Assembly: GCA_035701465.1 (NCBI GenBank)
Contig: DASSMU010000073.1
Location: 1-10,016, forward strand
From: VRUE01 sp035701465
Lineage (GTDB): Bacteria; Actinomycetota; Thermoleophilia; Solirubrobacterales; 70-9
DNA length: 10,016 nt
Direction: 5' to 3'
Part shown: positions 5,229 to 10,016 of the stretch, in pieces
How the letters are laid out: every line of letters starts with the position of its first letter
Numbering within the stretch: the stretch's first letter is position 1
Translations under genes and position numbers: made by a program
The notes under the pieces: generated by a model
The model's database searches: none
What the model was told of the DNA's origin: nothing
Seen by the model: only the letters and a program-made list of their open reading frames with translations

Positions 5229-7526
5229 TCAGGGTACCGCGGGCCGGTTCGAGAGCGGCTGGTAGGCGCGACACGGCTCCCCCCGCAGGCCCGGGCAGGG
5301 CGGCAGGCCGGTGGGGACGCTCAGGTTGGGCACGACCGGCAGCAACAGGTTCGAGGGGGTTCCTTCGCCGTAGGCGACCGCCACCTGCGCAGCGCCTTCC
5401 GGTTCGGTTTGGTCGAAGGCCCAGATCGGCTGGGTGCCGTTCGGGGCGGCGATCGTCACCCGGATTCGCGAGCCGGCGCGATAGACGTGGCCCTCGTAGT
5501 AGAGCGGGATCGTCACTTCCACGAACTGGTTGGCCGGCAGCGGGGAGACGTCGGATTCGCGCAGGCCCAACACCGGCTCCAGCGGAGTGCTCTTTTCGGC
5601 GTCGAGCTTGCGCTCGTTGCCTCGCAGCCAACCGTTCTGGACGAAGGTCTCCTTGCCGTCGGGCCTGACCTCGCTGACCGTCGCCTGCAGGTCGACGTTG
5701 GGAGTCGAGGAGCGGACCCAGACGTTCACGGCACCGGCCCCGATCACCGCCGTGTTCGCGGTCAGCGGGGCAGTGAGGTAGGAGACGGCGCTCCCCGGCG
5801 GGCTCTGTTCCCAGTGGTATTCGGGCGTGGCGGTCCAGAGGCCGCCGGAGCCGGCGGCGGTGTCACCGATGAAATCGGTCCCCGGCAGGGCGTTCGCGTC
5901 CCAGCTGAATTCGTCGGCATGCGACCCGGCCGGCGGGCCGGCGCTGAGGCTGCCGCCAGGGGCGAGGTACCAGGACTTCGCCTGGGTGCCCGGGACCGGA
6001 AATTCGCCGTAGGACTGTTCGAAGCCGGGGTAGGGCCGGCCCGGCGAGAGGCCGCCGGCGCCGCTGTCGAAGAGAACCCGAACCGGTTTCAGTTTTTCGA
6101 AGGCGCTCAGCGCCAGGCTGTAGGTCGGCTGCAGCTGGACGGGATCCGGCGGCAGCGTGACCGCGGGTATTCCCATCGCTTCCTGGTAGATCAGCGGCGC
6201 AGCGGCACGGATCGCCGCGGAGCCGAGGTTCGGCGCCTGTTTCGCGACGTAGAGCTCGAGGAAGTCGTAGAGGCGGTTGAAGGTCGCCGGGTCGAGCGAG
6301 TCGACGTGGGTGCCGTTGGTGAAGGTGAACCACTTTCTTTTCGTCCCGGTGAAGTGCTCGGCGAGGTCGGGACAGTGCCCACCGGTCTGCTCGTCGGTCC
6401 ACTGGCAGGCCATGAAGGTCGGCACGTCGATCTTGTCGACGAAGGTGATGGGAGAGAGCGGATCGGCGACTTCGGGCTTGTAGTGGCTGTTTTCTTCGAT
6501 CTTCTTGAGGAGGTCGACCGCTTCGGGGTGCAGGGCCTGGTTGCCGGCGCAGATCTGGTCGCCTTCCTGGATCCGTTTGTCGGCCCATTCCTGGCCGCTG
6601 GCGGGACCTGCCGCTTCGGCGTCGTGCACCCGCTCCTTGGCCCATTCGAGCGCGAAGCCGGTGTTGAGAATGCCGCCCGGGTAGAGCGTCGTCTGCGTGT
6701 TGTCGATCACCGACAGCGGCGAGATCGCGGCCAGGTCCGGCGGCCGGGTGGCGGCAGTGAAGAGTTGGCTGATCCCGCCGTAGGAGATCCCCATCATCCC
6801 GACCTTGCCGTGCGCGACCCACGGCTGGTGCGCGATCGTCTCCACCACGTCATACCCGTCGAGGTTCTGCAGCGGCTCGAAGAAGTCGAAGGCGCCGCCC
6901 GAGCACCCGGTGCCCCGCATGTTGACGTCGACAACCGTGAACCCCATCAGGTTGGCGATGATCGAGATCCCGTTTTCGGGCCCGGCCGGATTGGCATACC
7001 CGTACCCCGAGTACTCGATCAACGTAGGCGTCGGCCCGCTGGGCAGGGGCGGCAGTTCGACCCCGGGAAGAACTTTCGTCGCGTCCTGCGGCGGATGCAC
7101 GTCGATCGCCAGCTTGGTCCCGTCACGAGTGGTCAGGTAGCCATACCCGCTCGACGGGATCGACTGGTTGTAGATGTCTGTGCTGGGAGGCGCGGACTGC
7201 GTAGTCAGGACCCGCAGCGGCGGCGATTCCGCCCCTCCGGACGCGACCCTGTTTCCCTCACCCGGCACGACTTCACGGAACAGAACCCCGCCGAACCCGT
7301 CAGCGTTCTTCGCAGCGACCTCATGCCCTTCGCCGTCATAGAGAGAGACCGTCGCGCCCGGTGCGAGCCCCGTCGCGTAGACCTGTTCGACGCTTCCATG
7401 CGCATCGAACGGAGGGGCTTCCGCAGCCCCAGCGGACCCGGGCAGCAGCAGCGCCACCAGCCCACACCCAAACGCCGTCCGCGACGCGATCCAACGCCAT
7501 CCGCCAAGAACGCCTCTTCTACCCAT
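5229..7526 (-). CDS. Secreted CocE/NonD-family alpha/beta hydrolase (Xaa-Pro dipeptidyl-peptidase-like)
   Basis: From ATG 7524-7526 the protein has 765 residues. A signal peptide (about 1-35: Arg-rich start, CGLVALLLPGSAGAA) is followed by a small beta-rich, Ig/transthyretin-like segment (40-95) and then the X-Pro peptidase S15 hydrolase core (about 130-440). The C-terminal jelly-roll domain (about 500-740) is typical of PepX_C. The catalytic triad is Ser248 in GISYGG, Asp378 in CQWTDEQTG and His407 in TNGTH; RGTGCSGG near 204-211 is the family's signature loop. Relatives split esters, amides or X-Pro peptides; the substrate here is unknown and the site of action is extracellular. An in-frame GTG at 7551-7553 would add nine residues before the signal peptide; neither start has a Shine-Dalgarno site, and the ATG gives the better signal peptide. 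It probably drives the downstream hypothetical gene. Confidence 0.92.
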   Translation of the reverse strand: MGRRGVLGGWRWIASRTAFGCGLVALLLPGSAGAAEAPPFDAHGSVEQVYATGLAPGATVSLYDGEGHEVAAKNADGFGGVLFREVVPGEGNRVASGGAESPPLRVLTTQSAPPSTDIYNQSIPSSGYGYLTTRDGTKLAIDVHPPQDATKVLPGVELPPLPSGPTPTLIEYSGYGYANPAGPENGISIIANLMGFTVVDVNMRGTGCSGGAFDFFEPLQNLDGYDVVETIAHQPWVAHGKVGMMGISYGGISQLFTAATRPPDLAAISPLSVIDNTQTTLYPGGILNTGFALEWAKERVHDAEAAGPASGQEWADKRIQEGDQICAGNQALHPEAVDLLKKIEENSHYKPEVADPLSPITFVDKIDVPTFMACQWTDEQTGGHCPDLAEHFTGTKRKWFTFTNGTHVDSLDPATFNRLYDFLELYVAKQAPNLGSAAIRAAAPLIYQEAMGIPAVTLPPDPVQLQPTYSLALSAFEKLKPVRVLFDSGAGGLSPGRPYPGFEQSYGEFPVPGTQAKSWYLAPGGSLSAGPPAGSHADEFSWDANALPGTDFIGDTAAGSGGLWTATPEYHWEQSPPGSAVSYLTAPLTANTAVIGAGAVNVWVRSSTPNVDLQATVSEVRPDGKETFVQNGWLRGNERKLDAEKSTPLEPVLGLRESDVSPLPANQFVEVTIPLYYEGHVYRAGSRIRVTIAAPNGTQPIWAFDQTEPEGAAQVAVAYGEGTPSNLLLPVVPNLSVPTGLPPCPGLRGEPCRAYQPLSNRPAVP

Positions 7527-7556
7527 AATTAGGTAGTTCTTACCACAATCCACGAA
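7527..7556 (-). promoter_or_regulatory. AT-rich putative promoter and leader of the secreted hydrolase
   Basis: In a GC-rich setting this short stretch reads, on the minus strand, TTGTGGTAAGAACTACCTAA just before ATT-ATG. It lies between the preceding terminator and the hydrolase start, so the promoter must be here or inside the hairpin. GGTA-AGAAC-TACC is a small inverted repeat. No exact TAnnnT box or ribosome-binding site is present; the transcript is probably short-leadered or leaderless. Confidence 0.3.
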
Positions 7557-7569
7557 GCCTCAAACGGCA

Positions 7570-7608
7570 CGGTGCGACCCCGGGCTCCGCCGAGCCGGGG
7601 TCGCACCG
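7570..7608. terminator. Hairpin terminator of the IPT-PASTA gene
   Basis: The arms CGGTGCGACCCCGGGCTC (7570-7587) and GAGCCGGGGTCGCACCG (7592-7608) form 17 pairs with one bulged G and a 4-base loop. The hairpin starts eight bases after the TAG stop of the minus-strand gene and precedes the hydrolase gene on the same strand, separating two transcription units. Only a short T-run follows on the minus strand. Confidence 0.8.
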
Positions 7609-7615
7609 AAACCTC

Positions 7616-8614
7616 CTAGTCCTCGAGGGTGATCTTGACCTTCGACCCCGGGGCGAGGATCTTGCCCGGCTTTGGGTTCTGCTTGGTGACCTTGCCGGTT
7701 TTCGCAGTGGCGCCATGGAGCTTCTTGACATTGCCCAACTTGCAACCGCCTTTGCGGAGGCTTGTCTTCGCCGCTTTCAATTTCTTGCGCTTCAGCTGGG
7801 GAACCTTGCAACCTGTGTAAGCGAAGGTCTGGGCGCTGGTGGCGCTGCCGGCCGCGGTGGTGACGGTCACTTGGACCTTGCTCAGCGTTTTGCTTGGCGG
7901 GGCAACTGCCGTGATCTGCCCTTCTGAGTCCGCTTTGAAGGTGGCGGGCGCCGAGCCAAAGCTGACGCTGGTGACGCCGGCGAAATTCCCTCCGGTGATC
8001 ACCACGCTGGCTCCCTTGATCGAGCCACTTGCCGGAGCGATCGCGCTGATCGTCGGTGGCGGAAGCAAGGTCGCTGAGATGTTGAGTCGGTCTTTCGAAT
8101 AGGTTTCCTGAATCGCGAAGGAGCTGCCGACAGGTGCGTTTCCTTCTCCCCAGCTGATCTGGTCGCCCGCAAGCCCGGGTTCAAACCCGCAGTCGGAGTG
8201 GACGCCGGCAGGCAGAAAGATGCCGAGGATGTCACCGGCTTGAACCGGGATGTTGACTGAGAAGGTGTTTAGTCCTGAAGCCAGCGCGCGAGGCCCATCC
8301 TGACCGACGACCAGGAAGGTTCCGACGCCTATCGGGCGATACACCTTCATGCCGAGTATCTGACCAGGGGTCGCCCCCACCTGGGTGCTCCATGAGGTGA
8401 TCACGCCAGAGCTCGGGGCGATGTAGCTGTTTCCTGAACCCACCGAGGTCTGCAGTTCGTCATATGCCGACCCGTATGCGCAGTTGTAGGCCGTGCCCGC
8501 TGGCGCCAGCTGACCCAGCGTGATCTGTGCGCTCGCAGAAGCGCTCATGGCAAACAGGATCGAAATCCCGCACACCACGACCAGCGCGATACGAACTCCC
8601 CAAAGACGCTTCAT
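7616..8614 (-). CDS. Exported IPT/TIG and PASTA domain protein
   Basis: The 332-residue protein begins with a signal peptide (KR start, hydrophobic 8-23, ASA-Q cleavage near 29/30). Residues 30-183 form a beta-rich module I do not recognise, with Cys45 and Cys142 possibly paired and motifs such as GVITSWSTQVG and GDILGIFLPAG. Residues 186-267 are an IPT/TIG fold (PTISAIAPASGSIKGASVVI...FGSAPATF). Residues 269-331 are a very Lys-rich PASTA domain with Cys269 and Cys291 (CKVPQLKRKKL...KQNPKPGKILAPGSKV). PASTA domains bind peptidoglycan or muropeptides, so wall attachment is likely. There is no LPxTG or C-terminal anchor. ATG at 8612-8614 has AGGGA four bases upstream; the frame's extension to 8827 has no signal sequence at its front and overlaps a divergent gene. 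It is transcribed alone. Confidence 0.88.
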   Translation of the reverse strand: MKRLWGVRIALVVVCGISILFAMSASASAQITLGQLAPAGTAYNCAYGSAYDELQTSVGSGNSYIAPSSGVITSWSTQVGATPGQILGMKVYRPIGVGTFLVVGQDGPRALASGLNTFSVNIPVQAGDILGIFLPAGVHSDCGFEPGLAGDQISWGEGNAPVGSSFAIQETYSKDRLNISATLLPPPTISAIAPASGSIKGASVVITGGNFAGVTSVSFGSAPATFKADSEGQITAVAPPSKTLSKVQVTVTTAAGSATSAQTFAYTGCKVPQLKRKKLKAAKTSLRKGGCKLGNVKKLHGATAKTGKVTKQNPKPGKILAPGSKVKITLED

Positions 8615-8634
8615 CTCTTCCCTTCGTTCGCGGC

Positions 8635-8650
8635 TTCCAATTCGTTGGAA
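8635..8650. promoter_or_regulatory. Hairpin/operator-like repeat upstream of the IPT-PASTA gene
   Basis: TTCCAA-TTCG-TTGGAA is a perfect 6-base inverted repeat with a 4-base loop, about 20 bases upstream of the minus-strand start. A TAGGGT box (8650-8655, minus strand) adjoins it, so if that is the -10 element the repeat would cover the transcription start. Either an operator or a small 5' leader hairpin fits. No riboswitch was recognised in the 193-bp divergent gap. Confidence 0.3.
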
Positions 8651-8807
8651 CCCTAACGCCGGCGTCGTCGGAATCGAGCGCGGGAAGGCCGTAGTCCTTG
8701 CCTGCATCCAACAGGAGGCGTGGCACGCAATGCCAATCTCACCGGATAAACGGCTTTGGCCCCAGGGCCATTGTCGATTCGTTGGCCGAGCATCGAGAAT
8801 ACGGACC

Positions 8808-9308
8808 ATGAACGCCGAAGCCACCATACGCGGTGCCGCCGCGGCAGATGCTGAGGCAATCTGCGCGATCTACAACGCAGCGCTCGCCGAGCGGGGCTCG
8901 ACCTTCGAGACCGCGCCGCGATCCGCGGCGGACTTCGACGGCCGGATCGACGACGCGCGCTTCCCGCTGCTGGTGGGCGTCGCCGGCAAGGACGTTCTCG
9001 GCTGGGCCGGACTCGCCCCCTACAGCCCCCGCCAGTGCTATGAGGGCATCGGCGAGGCGAGCGTCTATGTCGACGCCAGGGCGAGAGGACGGGGGGTTGG
9101 CACAGCCCTCGCCGAAGCTCTCGCCGCCACAGCCGAAGAGCGCGGCTTCCACAAGCTGACCGGCAAGCTCTTCACCGACAACGTCGCGAGCATCCGCTTG
9201 GTCGAGCGCTGCGGCTTCGATTCGGTCGGCGTACACCAGCGCCACGGACAGCTCGACGGCACCTGGCGAGACGTCCTGGTCGTCGAGCGACTGCTCGGAT
9301 CAACGTAG
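8808..9308 (+). CDS. GNAT N-acetyltransferase, ArsN1/phosphinothricin acetyltransferase type
   Basis: The 166-residue cytoplasmic acetyltransferase spans a single GNAT domain. The acetyl-CoA loop is ARARGRGVGTAL (90-101). The start ATIRGAAAADAEAICAIYN, the STFETAPRSAADF segment (31-43), SVYVDA (85-90), HKLTGKLFTDNVASIRLVE and the end HQRHGQLDGTWRDVLVVERL are the hallmarks of the Pat/Bar/MnaT group. Within that group they fit the ArsN1-like branch, whose members acetylate the amino group of arsinothricin or phosphinothricin. Substrate assignment from sequence alone is tentative; methionine sulfoximine or other amino acid analogues are alternatives. The ATG at 8808 begins the domain. The in-frame extension to 8520 lies antisense to the PASTA gene and is rejected. 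There is no clear ribosome-binding site. No ars genes are adjacent. Confidence 0.88.
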   Translation: MNAEATIRGAAAADAEAICAIYNAALAERGSTFETAPRSAADFDGRIDDARFPLLVGVAGKDVLGWAGLAPYSPRQCYEGIGEASVYVDARARGRGVGTALAEALAATAEERGFHKLTGKLFTDNVASIRLVERCGFDSVGVHQRHGQLDGTWRDVLVVERLLGST

Positions 9309-9327
9309 GCTCCGTATAACCGGAGCC
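9308..9327. terminator. Hairpin at the end of the acetyltransferase gene
   Basis: GGCTCCG-TATAAC-CGGAGCC is a perfect 7-pair stem whose first base is the last base of the TAG stop (9306-9308). It is the probable terminator of the plus-strand gene, without a T-tract. Confidence 0.55.
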
Positions 9328-9337
9328 CCCAAAGCGA

Positions 9338-9360
9338 CCGGTCGAGGGATGGACGACCGG
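9338..9360. terminator. Hairpin at the end of the toxin-antitoxin operon
   Basis: CCGGTCG (9338-9344) and CGACCGG (9354-9360) pair around a 9-base loop, six bases past the toxin stop on the minus strand. The left arm is also part of the palindrome CGACCGGTCG (9335-9344), so an alternative fold exists. It probably terminates the toxin-antitoxin transcript. Confidence 0.5.
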
Positions 9361-9366
9361 GAGCAC

Positions 9367-9717
9367 TCAGCGCAGTAGAACCCGGCAGCGCTTCAACAGC
9401 TGCTCGAGGGTTTTCGGGCGCAAGCTGCCGAGCCGGCGACTGAGGCGCTCGTGTGAGATCGAGCGAAGTTGCTCGGGCATCGCGAAGCCTTCCTCTTTCA
9501 TCCCAGCCTCAGATGCAGGAATTGCCAAGTGCAGGTTGCTGCCAAAGTCAGTCCGGGTGAGCGGGACCGCCAGGGAAAGCCCGAGGCTCGTTTGGTTCAA
9601 CTGGTCGACCGAGACGATCACGAAGGGGCGGGCCTTGGCCTTGGCCTGCTCCCTGCCCCGGGTCGGGTCAGAGTCTGCCCAGTAGACATCGCCCTGCTGG
9701 GGCTTTGGCCTTACCAC
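9367..9717 (-). CDS. Type II toxin, MazF/PemK-family endoribonuclease
   Basis: The 116-residue protein carries the CcdB/MazF-fold pattern. GDVYWADSDPTRGREQ (9-24) is followed by RPFVIVSVDQLNQ (30-42), LAVPLTRT (49-56) and the basic MPEQLRSISHERLSRRLGSL (80-99), which matches the QLR-(T/S)-(I/V)-xxxRL segment of PemK toxins. The candidate catalytic residues Arg30 and Thr54 are present. Such toxins cleave mRNA at short motifs and stop growth until neutralised by the antitoxin. The GTG start (9715-9717) lies inside the end of the antitoxin gene: GAG TGG TAA overlaps GTG GTA, a 7-base overlap, so translation is coupled. The insertion of Ala-Lys repeats (AKAKA, 25-29) before the catalytic arginine lengthens the usual active-site loop slightly. 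Confidence 0.88.
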   Translation of the reverse strand: MVRPKPQQGDVYWADSDPTRGREQAKAKARPFVIVSVDQLNQTSLGLSLAVPLTRTDFGSNLHLAIPASEAGMKEEGFAMPEQLRSISHERLSRRLGSLRPKTLEQLLKRCRVLLR

Positions 9718-9968
9718 TCGGGAGCCGGAGCCTCGAAGCCGGACTCGATCTCTTCGCTCTCTACGCGATAGGCAGACAGGGCTCTGGGGTCAGCGGCGAT
9801 CCTCTCGAATCCGACCACAACCTCGGCAAGCATCGCGTCCTCGTCGGCGGCACTGACCAGCTTTGCAACCACCTCGCCGGCGGGCTCGCCGCGGCGAGCA
9901 GCCAATGAATTCAGCCGGTCGCGAGTCTCGACCGGAACTCGGATGGTGGTGGTATCCGTGGCGGCCAT
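9711..9968 (-). CDS. Ribbon-helix-helix antitoxin (Arc/CopG type)
   Basis: The 85-residue protein begins with a ribbon-helix-helix DNA-binding domain: TTTIRVPVETRDRLNSLAA (6-24), then the RRGEPAGEVVAKLV helix (25-38). The acidic C-terminal half (about 48-85, including RVESEEIESGFEAP) is the expected toxin-binding tail. It precedes and overlaps the MazF-like toxin gene, the standard order for this type of module. It presumably binds the palindrome over its own promoter (9969-9985) and represses the operon, alone or with the toxin. The ATG at 9966-9968 has no ribosome-binding site, and a TAGACT box lies 10 bases upstream, so the messenger may be leaderless or nearly so. Confidence 0.85.
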   Translation of the reverse strand: MAATDTTTIRVPVETRDRLNSLAARRGEPAGEVVAKLVSAADEDAMLAEVVVGFERIAADPRALSAYRVESEEIESGFEAPAPEW

Positions 9969-9985
9969 GTAGATGAACAGTCTAC
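9969..9985 (-). promoter_or_regulatory. Toxin-antitoxin promoter with overlapping inverted repeat
   Basis: On the minus strand this reads GTAGA-CTGTTCA-TCTAC, 5-base arms around a 7-base spacer, ending directly at the antitoxin ATG. The -10-like TAGACT (9979-9984) is inside it, so binding of the antitoxin would block transcription. No convincing -35 box is seen, although an A-run lies upstream (9991-9995). The 48 bases from 9969 to the window end hold nothing else recognisable. Confidence 0.45.
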
Positions 9986-10016
9986 ACCACTTTTTCCGCG
10001 GGGTAGGTCCCCGGCG

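Noticed and set aside
5409..7532. A 707-codon open frame on the plus strand opposite the secreted hydrolase
   Set aside because: It is a shadow of high-GC coding. The translation is rich in Arg, Gly, Val and Asp without any domain, whereas the minus-strand frame has a signal peptide and a full catalytic triad.
8520..8807. N-terminal extension of the acetyltransferase
   Set aside because: The GNAT fold begins at the ATG at 8808; the extension runs antisense into the signal peptide region of the PASTA gene.
8656..8807. Possible riboswitch in the leader of the IPT-PASTA gene
   Set aside because: Short stems can be drawn and one stretch vaguely recalls c-di-GMP leaders, but no conserved core of a known class could be matched.
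8615..8827. Longer start of the IPT-PASTA protein
   Set aside because: A signal peptide at the very front, with a ribosome-binding site, is given only by the ATG at 8612-8614.
1..10016. A defence island or biosynthetic cluster
   Set aside because: Apart from the toxin-antitoxin pair there are no nucleases, helicases, reverse transcriptases, synthases or mobile-element genes; the rest is household redox, surface and hydrolase genes.

Overview
The window is very GC-rich and its coding density is high. Its genes combine IPT/TIG and PASTA domains, a cNMP-binding thioredoxin-reductase-like flavoprotein and a stand-alone LigD-type phosphoesterase. This mix suggests a high-GC actinobacterium, most likely of the Thermoleophilia/Solirubrobacterales type. 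That assignment is inferred from gene content and protein style, not from a marker gene. No rRNA, tRNA, CRISPR array, insertion sequence or replication origin was seen, and no stretch over 300 bases lacks a gene.

Region 1 (1-3545) is a redox locus. A minus-strand pair encodes a 1-Cys peroxiredoxin followed by a metallo-beta-lactamase-fold hydrolase, overlapping by 4 bases. Diverging from it across about 100 bp is a cNMP-binding/FAD/NAD(P) oxidoreductase that resembles thioredoxin reductase but lacks its CxxC. The divergent intergenic region holds a 17-bp inverted repeat suited to a shared operator. A strong hairpin follows each arm. The first 58 bases look like the start of a further minus-strand gene.

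Region 2 (3549-5211) holds a minus-strand acylphosphatase / LigD 3'-phosphoesterase gene with a clear -1 frameshift, a divergent small two-TM channel-like protein with an altered selectivity filter, and a convergent conserved hypothetical protein. The hypothetical gene lies just downstream of the next region's hydrolase gene and is probably co-transcribed with it.

Region 3 (5229-8614) encodes two exported proteins, both on the minus strand and separated by a hairpin terminator: a large CocE/NonD-type alpha/beta hydrolase and an IPT-PASTA cell-surface protein with an unrecognised N-terminal beta-rich module.

Region 4 (8808-10016) has an ArsN1/phosphinothricin-type GNAT acetyltransferase on the plus strand, convergent with a ribbon-helix-helix / MazF-PemK toxin-antitoxin operon. 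The operon has a palindrome over its promoter and a hairpin after its toxin gene.

The most notable observations are the frameshifted acylphosphatase-phosphoesterase fusion, the CxxC-less reductase facing a 1-Cys peroxiredoxin, and the channel-like protein with a TVSSQ filter behind a cluster of palindromes.
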